DNA of 5,633 nucleotides, from the NCBI GenBank assembly GCA_012513235.1, contig JAAZCO010000268.1, forward strand, positions 1 to 5,633, in the 5' to 3' direction. The notes beneath the pieces are model-generated. The model was not told the DNA's origin. It did no database searches and saw only the letters and a list, made by a program, of their open reading frames with translations. Each line of letters begins with the position of its first letter. The first letter of the stretch is position 1. The DNA comes from Gammaproteobacteria bacterium. GTDB taxonomy: Bacteria; Pseudomonadota; Gammaproteobacteria; Pseudomonadales; Pseudomonadaceae. A program made the position numbers and the translations under genes. Below, piece after piece: positions 1-5,633 of the stretch.

Positions 1-1332
1 CGCAACAGCAGCGCGCAAGCGGAGCCGGTGCAAACCCTAGAAAACGCTTTATCGCGTTTAGGTTTAGCCCGCTGCGGTGCGTTACTGCACAGTTTGATCG
101 ATGACAAAGAGGCTGATATTCCGTTTGCCTTACGCCAAGTATGGATGATTGGTCGTCACCTTAATGTGCAAGCCAACGGCTTATTTAGCACGCGTATGGC
201 GCGCTTATGGCAAGAAATCCACTGGGGTAGCTTGTTGTTTCTATCACCCAGTTGGCCACTACTGACTCGCCATCCTGAGTTTTTCACTGAGTGGGAGCGG
301 CGGGTTTTAGGCAACAACGAACCCGCTGTAAAAGTAGAACAAGAGTTGCTGGGCATGCCATTAACTGAGCTGTGCTTAGGTTTGGCTGAGCACTGGCAAT
401 TGCCCTACTGGATTATTGAGGGTTATCGCTTACTCAATGACAATCCGCATGTGCTGGCACAAGTACTTTCCATTGCCCGCCATACTGAGCAACCCCTATT
501 ACAGCAACAAAAGCTCGATGCTTTGCCAACGCTCAATAACTGGTTTAACCGCCCAGCCAACACCTTAGTCTTTGCCTGCGGCTTAGTGATGGCCGCACAC
601 AACTCTTGGGGCAATGAACAATGTGTGCGCTGGCAGCGTTTGATCAGTTTATATCTCAAACAAGATCTTGCTGCAGTACAACAAACGACTCACCAACTGG
701 CCGTTGAACATGCGCGCCAACAACACACGACCGACCTGTGGCAGCCGGCCCAAGCGCTACTTTGGCCTTGGGAGACTCTGCGTTTACGTCAGCTCACCGA
801 GCAGGTGCAACTTGCTCCGCCCAATAGCGATGACTTAGCGCAATGGCGTCTGCACTGCACCGAGCTGTTGCGTTCGCCCTCACCTTTTAGCAACCCGGTG
901 CAACTGACCGAGCGCATCAGCTTAGCCTTACAAGCGTGCGGTCTGCGCAGAATCTGTATTGTGTTACTTGATCCCAAGGGCAAGCAACTGCAAGTCAGCC
1001 ACCTCTACGGCTTAACAGCTGAGCAACTCCCGCGGCAATTTTACATTGCTGACAATTTACATACGCATGCACTGCTCAATCAATCCAGCTGCCTGCTGAT
1101 CACCAAGAACAATGCCAGTGAGGTGCTGCCGCACTTACCAGCTGAATTTGCTGCTGTATTTAAGCGCACACACTGGGCGCTAGCCTCATTATCCAACGGC
1201 CAGCGCCAAGTGATGTTGATCGCTGCAGACCAAGCAACAGCCGCGCTGCACCCAATCACCTTGCAAGCTTTTCACAAAACACTCGAGCACATTGAGCGCG
1301 CACTGGTACTCTTTAGCTCGCGCAAGCGTTAA
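1..1332 (+). CDS. HDOD-domain protein with degenerate GAF-like C-terminus, 5'-truncated by window edge
   Basis: The frame is open from the first base to TAA at 1330-1332, giving 443 codons, so the gene almost certainly starts upstream. The first part looks like an HDOD output domain, a catalytically inactive relative of HD phosphohydrolases found in bacterial signalling proteins. Two signs support this: an A-x-x-RLG-x-x-x-x-G-x-LL segment near codons 16-29, and a later E-x-x-LLG...LA-x-HW-x-LP-x-WI-x-x-GY segment near codons 114-142. The usual HH after the LP...I motif is replaced by GY. Codons of roughly 300-439 read like a GAF fold: a helix, then strands RRICIVLLD and KQLQVSHLYG, and a final strand QVMLIAAD. 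No GGDEF, EAL or HTH motif is visible. Its place just upstream of psd fits a Pseudomonas-type neighbourhood. HDOD assignment is fairly confident, GAF tentative, and the biological role unknown. No T-tract terminator follows the stop. Confidence 0.8.
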   Translation, partial: RNSSAQAEPVQTLENALSRLGLARCGALLHSLIDDKEADIPFALRQVWMIGRHLNVQANGLFSTRMARLWQEIHWGSLLFLSPSWPLLTRHPEFFTEWERRVLGNNEPAVKVEQELLGMPLTELCLGLAEHWQLPYWIIEGYRLLNDNPHVLAQVLSIARHTEQPLLQQQKLDALPTLNNWFNRPANTLVFACGLVMAAHNSWGNEQCVRWQRLISLYLKQDLAAVQQTTHQLAVEHARQQHTTDLWQPAQALLWPWETLRLRQLTEQVQLAPPNSDDLAQWRLHCTELLRSPSPFSNPVQLTERISLALQACGLRRICIVLLDPKGKQLQVSHLYGLTAEQLPRQFYIADNLHTHALLNQSSCLLITKNNASEVLPHLPAEFAAVFKRTHWALASLSNGQRQVMLIAADQATAALHPITLQAFHKTLEHIERALVLFSSRKR

Positions 1333-1401
1333 CATAGGCCGGTTAGAACAGTGCCGACAGCTGATTAGCAGTTTATTTGCCAAGCAAGCCAAGCAACTGA
1401 G

Positions 1402-1436
1402 TGCTGAGCATAGTATTTTTATCTGCATGCTCAGCA
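1402..1436. repeat. 10-bp inverted repeat made of two TGCT-N-AGCA palindromes
   Basis: TGCTGAGCAT at 1402-1411 is the exact reverse complement of ATGCTCAGCA at 1427-1436, with a 15-base AT-rich spacer. Each arm is itself an odd palindrome (TGCT-N-AGCA) at 1402-1410 and 1428-1436, centres 26 bp apart. It could form an RNA hairpin in the HDOD-psd gap or be a pair of sites for a dimeric DNA-binding protein. No run of T follows the second arm, so an intrinsic terminator is unlikely. The sequence is clear but the function is not known. Confidence 0.5.
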
Positions 1437-1446
1437 GCGTTATAAC
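1418..1446 (+). promoter_or_regulatory. possible sigma-70 promoter for psd
   Basis: TATAAC at 1441-1446 matches five of six bases of the -10 consensus and lies 30 bp before the psd start. A weak -35 candidate, TTTATC at 1418-1423 (three of six), sits 17 bp upstream. Transcription would begin near 1453 and leave a leader of about 24 nt. The palindrome at 1428-1436 falls between the two hexamers, where a bound regulator would block polymerase. The weak -35 keeps this tentative; psd may simply be read from upstream. Confidence 0.25.
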
Positions 1447-1476
1447 TTCAATAATTTTAGCCAAAGGGCCCAGTAC

Positions 1477-2346
1477 ATGGATATCAAGCAGCGTCTATTT
1501 ATTTTTATGCAGTACATTTTGCCTCACCATACGCTGTCACGCCTGATCGGCCGTTTTGCAGAATGTGAAACGCCTTGGTTTAAAAACCGTCTTATTGCTT
1601 GGTTTATTAAACGCTACCAAGTCAATATGAGCGAAGCGCTACTTGAAGACCCGAGTGCTTACAAACATTTTAATGATTTTTTCACCCGCGAACTCAAAGC
1701 CGATGCACGTACCTTTGACGATGCTGAACACGCCGTCTTGAGCCCAGCTGATGGTGCTATTAGCCAACAAGGTAGCATTGAGCACGGCCGTATTTTTCAA
1801 GCCAAAGGCCACAGCTTTAGTTTACTTGAGCTGCTCGGTGGTGATGCCGAGCGTGCCGCTCCTTTTATGGGTGGTCAGTTCTCGACAGTTTATTTATCAC
1901 CCAAGGATTATCACCGCGTACACATGCCCTTAACCGGCATTTTGCGTGAAATGGTTTATATTCCAGGGCGCTTATTTTCAGTCAATCAAACCACCGCAGG
2001 CAATGTGCCTGAGCTGTTCGCGCGTAACGAGCGTGTCGCTTGCATATTTGATACAGAACACGGCCCCATGGCTGTTGTGCTAGTCGGGGCGATGGTAGTA
2101 GCCAGTATTGAAACCGTTTGGGCAGGATTGATTACACCCCCCATGCGTGCTTTACGCAGCTATGACTATAGCCAAGCTGCACGCCAACCCATCACCTTAG
2201 AAAAAGGTGCGCAAATGGGCCTATTTAAGCTCGGCTCAACGGCCATAGTCCTCTTTGGTCCTGAGCATGTGGCTTGGGAAGAAAGCCTGCAGGCTGGCAG
2301 CCCCGTGCAAGTAGGTCAGCGTCTTGCAGTAGAAATTCAGCAATAA
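1477..2346 (+). CDS. psd: phosphatidylserine decarboxylase proenzyme
   Basis: Psd converts phosphatidylserine to phosphatidylethanolamine, the last step in making the major zwitterionic phospholipid, at the inner face of the cytoplasmic membrane. The 289-residue product carries the family hallmarks. LGST at residues 252-255 is the self-cleavage site: chain scission between G253 and S254 gives a large beta chain and a short alpha chain with an N-terminal pyruvoyl group. SPADG (residues 89-93, D92) and SPKDYHRVHMP (141-151, H146 and H149) carry the Asp and His residues expected to assist. The N-terminal 25 or so residues are hydrophobic/basic, fitting peripheral membrane contact. The length suits the bacterial type I enzyme, slightly shorter than the E. 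coli protein. ATG 1477 is preceded by AAAGGG at 1463-1468, a modest ribosome-binding site with 8-nt spacing. No rhodanese or mechanosensitive-channel gene, seen beside psd in some relatives, is adjacent. Confidence 0.98.
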   Translation: MDIKQRLFIFMQYILPHHTLSRLIGRFAECETPWFKNRLIAWFIKRYQVNMSEALLEDPSAYKHFNDFFTRELKADARTFDDAEHAVLSPADGAISQQGSIEHGRIFQAKGHSFSLLELLGGDAERAAPFMGGQFSTVYLSPKDYHRVHMPLTGILREMVYIPGRLFSVNQTTAGNVPELFARNERVACIFDTEHGPMAVVLVGAMVVASIETVWAGLITPPMRALRSYDYSQAARQPITLEKGAQMGLFKLGSTAIVLFGPEHVAWEESLQAGSPVQVGQRLAVEIQQ

Positions 2347-2380
2347 AAATGTACAATCAACGACCGATATGCGCACACCA

Positions 2381-2420
2381 TAGGGTGACTGACTATTGTG
2401 TCAGCCACCTACAATATTTT
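2381..2420 (+). terminator. imperfect hairpin after psd, possible weak terminator
   Basis: GGTGACTGAC (2384-2393) pairs with GTCAGCCACC (2400-2409) at nine of ten positions around a 6-nt loop. Allowing a one-base bulge extends the stem to TAGG/CCTA at 2381-2411. It is followed by an AT-rich stretch (2410-2420) ending in only four Ts, so termination would be inefficient. TACAAT at 2410-2415 also matches five of six bases of a -10 box for the next gene, with only a poor -35 (GTGACT at 2385-2390, 19-bp spacer). The hairpin could therefore be a terminator, an operator, or both. Confidence 0.35.
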
Positions 2421-2435
2421 AAGTTGGAATGTTGA

Positions 2436-4205
2436 ATGGATACACAAAATCCAAGTTTACGTTTACAAGTACCCACTCCAGTACAAACACGTTTGGCGTT
2501 CTGTAAGCCGAATATGCGTGACTTAAAAATATGGATCCAAGACCTTCCCAAAGCTAATATTGGTGAGACTGCTCGCTTACTTTATCAAGCACTGCAAGAA
2601 CTCAATAATTTCAAAACCACAGCTGAAATACGCGTACAGCTGCTGGAAGCGCTGCGCCCTGAAGTGTTATTTATTAACTCACAGTTAGAGAAACACTTTC
2701 TCAACAACTCAGTGATGCTCGATGAGCGCCCACAAAAAGTGGCGAACTTATGCCAAGCCTTACAAAACCTATTAACTGTGGGTTATAAACTTGTTATTGC
2801 TGACAGCATGCAAGAGCGTACGCCTATTTTAGCGCTGGCCTTACAGCGTACGGCGCACAGTATGTTTGTATCATTGGTGCGCACCTATCAACTGTACTGC
2901 GCAGCGCCTGCTTTGTTTTGGCTCGAACTGCATCAAGTGTATTGGTTGGCGCGCAAGCAAAGTTTGCATTCTTTAGCGATCCGCGACAGCGCCCTAGCGC
3001 AAGTCAGCGAGCAAAGTGTGGAAGCTACTTACAGCTGCGCTTTATTACTCAGCTGCTCGCGTATTAACCAAATGCGCCAAAGTGATATTGCTATTTTAGC
3101 GCGTACCTTACCGAGCTGGAGTCATTTATCCACGCTACAAAACGCCAGCCTTGATAGCAGCTTATTTGTGATTGACCTCAACAGCGACGCGCCACCACGC
3201 TATAAAGAACTGATTGAACAAGATCATGTACAGACTCGTATCGGTTTCAATACCCATGAGTTGGCGCAGGCGCTGATTGACTATCAACAAGCCGACGCAA
3301 CTAAAAGCAGCAAAGCTCGTATTGTTGTGCCAAAAGATATGTCTGGCACTTTATTGGCACAACTGTGCAGCGCCTGGGGCAATATTGCTAAACGTGACTT
3401 TCAGCGCATCCAAAGCAAAGGCATAATGCAAACCTGTATTGGTATGAGTGCTGTGCATTACTACCTATCGGATCAAGTACCCTTTGAGTCTACACTCAAT
3501 CTGAAGCAAGTCGCATACGCGCAATTTAGTGTTGATAATGGCCCAGCTGATGTGTGGGCTGAGGTCATGGGCAACAGCAGCACAGAACTTAATCCACTGG
3601 ATGTAGGCCTGCTGGAGTACAGCACGGACCAAGCACCGACTCAGCCCAAAGGTGTGCTATACCCTTCGTATAACTTAGCTATTGTAAACCACAGCCCTGG
3701 CGGTTATTGCTTAGCCTGGCAGGACACACCTGCACCGTTACTACAATCAGGTGAAATCATTGCGCTACGTGAAGACGATGATAAGCCCTGGTCAACGGCA
3801 GTGATTCGCTGGATTCGTCAGACTGGTACTGATAGCACACAAATGGGTATTGAACTGATTGCCCCTAACGCTAAACCCTGCGGCTTAAAGTTATTGCGCA
3901 GCAGCGATAAATCCAGTCTTTTTTTACGTGCTTTACTGGTACCAGAAATACCAGCTCTATCACGCCCCGCCAGTGTGATTGCACCACGTATTCCTTTCCA
4001 AGAAGGGCATAAAGTGGCGATCAATCAACAAGGTAGTGAGCTCACGGCCACATTAACCAAGCGTTCTATGCACACCGGTAGTTTTAGTCAGTTTGAATAC
4101 AGCGTTGTTACTGCAGCAATACAGTCCAGTCCATTAGAAACACCCGCGAGTGGCACTGCTGCTGCTCATGCAGAAAACTTTGATGAGTTATGGAAGTTAC
4201 TCTAG
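2436..4205 (+). CDS. 589-aa protein with degenerate PilZ-like C-terminal domain, function unknown
   Basis: No enzyme motif is recognised. Residues 1-230 or so appear mostly helical, without a signal peptide or convincing membrane segment, so a cytosolic protein is likely. Residues 240-350 look like a mixed alpha/beta region with the distinctive stretch CIGMSAVHYYL (334-344). Residues 405-490 resemble a PilZ beta-barrel: N418-H-S-P-G-G423 fits the N-x-S-x-x-G half of the cyclic-di-GMP motif, then strands YCLAW, GEIIALRE, STAVIRWIRQ and QMGIELIAP. The other half, RxxxR, is absent; there is no Arg between about residues 325 and 443. Binding of cyclic-di-GMP in the standard way is therefore doubtful. 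A further beta-rich region and a small-residue linker (565-580) lead to the terminal FDELWKLL. Similar Pseudomonas proteins are, as I recall, annotated variously as PilZ-domain protein or 'molecular chaperone'. ATG 2436 has GGAA at 2426-2429 as its ribosome-binding site. The CDS is certain, the PilZ assignment moderate, and the function unknown. Confidence 0.88.
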   Translation: MDTQNPSLRLQVPTPVQTRLAFCKPNMRDLKIWIQDLPKANIGETARLLYQALQELNNFKTTAEIRVQLLEALRPEVLFINSQLEKHFLNNSVMLDERPQKVANLCQALQNLLTVGYKLVIADSMQERTPILALALQRTAHSMFVSLVRTYQLYCAAPALFWLELHQVYWLARKQSLHSLAIRDSALAQVSEQSVEATYSCALLLSCSRINQMRQSDIAILARTLPSWSHLSTLQNASLDSSLFVIDLNSDAPPRYKELIEQDHVQTRIGFNTHELAQALIDYQQADATKSSKARIVVPKDMSGTLLAQLCSAWGNIAKRDFQRIQSKGIMQTCIGMSAVHYYLSDQVPFESTLNLKQVAYAQFSVDNGPADVWAEVMGNSSTELNPLDVGLLEYSTDQAPTQPKGVLYPSYNLAIVNHSPGGYCLAWQDTPAPLLQSGEIIALREDDDKPWSTAVIRWIRQTGTDSTQMGIELIAPNAKPCGLKLLRSSDKSSLFLRALLVPEIPALSRPASVIAPRIPFQEGHKVAINQQGSELTATLTKRSMHTGSFSQFEYSVVTAAIQSSPLETPASGTAAAHAENFDELWKLL

Positions 4206-4225
4206 CGATAAGCGTAAACCAAACC

Positions 4226-4255
4226 TTGACAGGGTGATCACAGGCCCGCTATTGC
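4226..4255 (+). promoter_or_regulatory. possible promoter upstream of dusB-fis
   Basis: TTGACA at 4226-4231 is a perfect -35 hexamer 20 bp past the stop of the preceding gene. The best -10 at 18-bp spacing is TATTGC (4250-4255), which matches only in its TAT half. The spacer holds the palindrome GTGATCAC (4234-4241). A second, lone -10-like hexamer, TATCAT (4337-4342, five of six), lies closer to dusB without a good -35. Either could drive the operon. In E. coli, dusB-fis is controlled mainly at transcription initiation, so a promoter in this gap is expected, but its exact position is not settled by the sequence. Confidence 0.3.
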
Positions 4256-4350
4256 GATGAGCAAATTTCTAAGCTAACACACTGACCTTTTATCACAACA
4301 GTCTGCTTGGCGCTTTATCCATACGGTCAGAGCGGGTATCATAGGCAGTC

Positions 4351-4394
4351 TAATTTTTATTTCTTTTTTACCTGGCGTTCAGGCTGGACAGTCC
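4351..4394 (+). promoter_or_regulatory. T-rich leader and small hairpin before dusB
   Basis: A T-rich tract at 4351-4369 is followed by a 4-bp stem (CCTG 4371-4374, CAGG 4380-4383, 5-nt loop) and then the odd palindrome GGACAGTCC (4386-4394) touching the dusB ATG. GGA at 4386-4388 is the best ribosome-binding element, 6 nt from the start. The U-rich leader could bind ribosomal protein S1 or be an untranslated spacer; no strong stem precedes the T run, so it does not look like an intrinsic terminator for the upstream gene. Confidence 0.25.
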
Positions 4395-5393
4395 ATGTCG
4401 ATGGTGCGTATTGGTTCCTACACATTAGCTAACAACCTGATTCTCGCGCCAATGGCGGGCGTCACTGACCGTCCACAACGCCAGTTATGTGCGCGTTTTG
4501 GTGCCGGTTTAACCGTATCGGAAATGCTCACCAGCGACACCAGTCTATGGAGCAGTCGCAAATCCAGTTTGCGCTTATTAACCGACAGCGATCCTGAGCC
4601 GCGCTCGATGCAAATAGCCGGAGCTGACCCAGCGATGTTGGCCCATGCCGCGCAACAATGCGTGGAACTTGGCGCACATATTATTGATATCAATATGGGT
4701 TGCCCAGCGAAAAAAGTCTGCAATAAAGCCGCTGGTTCCGCATTGCTCAAAGATGAGCCGCTCGTCACGCAGATTCTGCAGGCGGTGCGCGCTGCAGTTG
4801 AAGTTCCGGTCACCTTAAAAATCCGTACAGGCTGGGATCAAGACAACAAAAACGGTGTGGCCATTGCCAGAATTGCCGAGCAAGAAGGTATCAATGCCCT
4901 TGCGGTACATGGCCGCACACGTGCAGATCGCTACAATGGTGACGCCGAATACGATACTATTGCGCTTATTAAGCAAGCCATATCAATTCCAGTCTTCGCT
5001 AATGGCGATATTGACAGCCCACTCAAGGCCCAACAGGTCCTGCAACACACGGGCGCAGACGGCTTATTGATTGGTCGTGCAGCACAAGGACGGCCGTGGA
5101 TCTTTCAGGAAATCAATCATTTCCTCGCAACGGGTCAATTACTGCCGGCCATCAGTTTAAACGCATTAGAGTCAATTTTGCTCGAGCATCTTGAGCTATT
5201 GCATGCATTTTATGGTCAGCCGATGGGCGTGCGGATTGCTCGCAAACACACGCACTGGTACTTAGCATCACTGCCAGGGGCACAACAATTTCGTACAACG
5301 TTTAATCAGCTGGATTGCGAAACCGCACAAAAACACCAGATTCAAGTGTTCTTTGAGCAACTGCGCATTCTAGGCTTAACAGACGCTGCATGA
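4395..5393 (+). CDS. dusB: tRNA-dihydrouridine synthase B
   Basis: This is an FMN- and NADPH-dependent enzyme that reduces specific uridines in the D-loop of tRNA to dihydrouridine in the cytosol. The 332-residue product has the full Dus signature. APMAGVTDRP (18-27) is the N-terminal TIM-barrel FMN-site motif. NMGCPAKKVCNKAAGSALL (100-118) holds the catalytic Cys, C103. LKIRTGW (141-147), VHGRTR (171-176), ANGDI (202-206) and GLLIGRAAQGRPW (223-235) line the flavin and phosphate site. The C-terminal 90 or so residues form the helical tRNA-binding domain, including R-x-x-RKHTHWYL (280-290 region). Length and sequence match the DusB subfamily rather than DusA or DusC, and the fis gene just downstream supports this. 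ATG 4395 is preferred over ATG 4401 because GGA at 4386-4388 is better spaced for it. No truncation or missing key residue is seen. Confidence 0.97.
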   Translation: MSMVRIGSYTLANNLILAPMAGVTDRPQRQLCARFGAGLTVSEMLTSDTSLWSSRKSSLRLLTDSDPEPRSMQIAGADPAMLAHAAQQCVELGAHIIDINMGCPAKKVCNKAAGSALLKDEPLVTQILQAVRAAVEVPVTLKIRTGWDQDNKNGVAIARIAEQEGINALAVHGRTRADRYNGDAEYDTIALIKQAISIPVFANGDIDSPLKAQQVLQHTGADGLLIGRAAQGRPWIFQEINHFLATGQLLPAISLNALESILLEHLELLHAFYGQPMGVRIARKHTHWYLASLPGAQQFRTTFNQLDCETAQKHQIQVFFEQLRILGLTDAA

Positions 5394-5434
5394 TTCCAAT
5401 GATAAAACGTTCCGTTATGAGATATCTGTCGTGA
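5390..5434 (+). other. AU-rich dusB-fis junction with a 14-codon mini-ORF overlapping both genes
   Basis: ATG at 5390-5392 overlaps the dusB stop as ATGA, and its frame (MIPMIKRSVMRYLS) ends at TGA 5432-5434, overlapping the fis GTG as GTGA. The region is AU-rich (5393-5407 especially), centred roughly 30-35 nt before the fis start, and the Shine-Dalgarno candidates are poor (GAG 5419-5421). In E. coli, published work attributes strong fis translation to an AU element about 35 nt upstream of fis rather than to its Shine-Dalgarno sequence. Whether the mini-ORF is translated is unknown; an overlap of this kind can arise by chance. Confidence 0.3.
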
Positions 5435-5633
5435 CAAAAACTACTATGCCGCTTATGACCATCAGCAACAATGAACACCTGACATTACGTTCATGTGTTG
5501 AAAAAACGTTGCAAGAGTACTTTGCCCACTTAGATGGTGCGCACGTCAACGATGTCTATAACTTGGTACTGAGCGAAGTTGAAGCGCCTTTATTTGCTTC
5601 AGTAATGCAGCATGTGCAGGGCAATCAAACGCG
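5431..5633 (+). CDS. fis: DNA-binding protein Fis, 3'-truncated by window edge
   Basis: Fis is a small dimeric nucleoid protein that bends DNA and controls rRNA, tRNA and growth-phase genes as well as some recombination reactions. The visible 67 codons give the variable N-terminal arm (about residues 1-20) and the dimerisation helices. LRSCVEKTLQEYFAHLDG (19-36), DVYNLVLSEVEAPL (41-54) and the run VMQHVQGNQT (58-67) align clearly with Pseudomonas and E. coli Fis. The C-terminal helix-turn-helix that reads DNA lies beyond the right edge. The start is uncertain: GTG 5431 has a weak GAG element 9 nt upstream and overlaps the end of a mini-ORF, while ATG 5446 or 5455 would remove 5 or 8 residues and have no better ribosome-binding site. 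The gene follows dusB by 37 bp, the conserved dusB-fis operon order. Confidence 0.95.
   Translation, partial: MTKTTMPLMTISNNEHLTLRSCVEKTLQEYFAHLDGAHVNDVYNLVLSEVEAPLFASVMQHVQGNQT

Noticed and set aside
28..30. GTG as the start of the HDOD gene
   Set aside because: The frame stays open to the first base of the window, and the only purine-rich element (GGAG 21-24) is just 3 nt away, too close. The protein more likely begins upstream.
1402..1440. Intrinsic terminator for the HDOD gene
   Set aside because: The stem is good but no T run follows the second arm; the T-rich stretch lies in the loop instead.
1292..1546. 84-codon + strand frame crossing the HDOD-psd gap
   Set aside because: It overlaps both genes in another frame, has no ribosome-binding site and reads as low-complexity shadow sequence without recognisable motifs.
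1751..1933. 60-codon + strand frame within psd
   Set aside because: Fully embedded in psd in another frame, with no independent start signal.
2429..2431. ATG 2429 as the start of the PilZ-like gene
   Set aside because: It is in a different frame from the long open reading frame starting at 2436.
4282..4330. CTGACC/GGTCAG inverted repeat before dusB as a riboswitch or attenuator
   Set aside because: Only 6 bp with a 37-nt loop and no supporting secondary structure; expected by chance.
4418..4813. 131-codon minus-strand frame inside dusB
   Set aside because: It lies wholly within the highly conserved dusB coding region; its Cys/Ser/Ala-rich composition is typical of an antisense shadow.
1..5633. 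Mobile element, CRISPR array, defence system or tRNA/rRNA gene
   Set aside because: No transposase or nuclease motifs, no regularly spaced repeats and no tRNA-like cloverleaf were seen; the genes are mostly conserved housekeeping genes.

Overview
The window reads as a chromosomal, housekeeping segment of a gammaproteobacterium in or near the Pseudomonadaceae. The partial Fis and the DusB signature segment closely resemble Pseudomonas sequences as I remember them. An HDOD-domain gene next to psd is also a Pseudomonas-type arrangement. Base composition looks close to balanced and TTA/TTT-type codons are common, which suggests a lower-GC relative (Thiopseudomonas/Denitrificimonas-like) rather than a classic high-GC Pseudomonas. 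The genus is an inference from memory, not a search result.

Layout, all on the + strand: (1) the 3' part of an HDOD-type regulatory protein with a degenerate GAF-like C-terminus (1-1332, open at the left edge); (2) a 144-bp gap with paired palindromes and a possible psd promoter; (3) psd, phosphatidylserine decarboxylase proenzyme, complete with its LGST self-cleavage site (1477-2346); (4) an 89-bp gap with an imperfect hairpin; (5) a 589-residue protein of uncertain function with a PilZ-like C-terminal segment that keeps the N-x-S-x-x-G motif but has no visible RxxxR motif (2436-4205); (6) a 189-bp gap with a perfect TTGACA hexamer and a T-rich leader; (7) dusB, tRNA-dihydrouridine synthase B (4395-5393); (8) a 37-bp AU-rich gap; (9) the 5' part of fis (from 5431, cut by the right edge).

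The genes fall into two sets. psd makes phosphatidylethanolamine, the main membrane phospholipid, and is flanked by two signalling-type proteins (HDOD and PilZ-like) with no obvious enzymatic link to it. dusB-fis is a classic conserved operon in which a tRNA-modification gene leads into the gene for the growth-phase nucleoid protein Fis. I see no mobile element, CRISPR array, tRNA or rRNA, toxin-antitoxin pair or defence system. The least-explained element is the 589-residue PilZ-like protein. The dusB-fis junction, where a 14-codon mini-ORF overlaps both neighbours, is the most curious small-scale structure.
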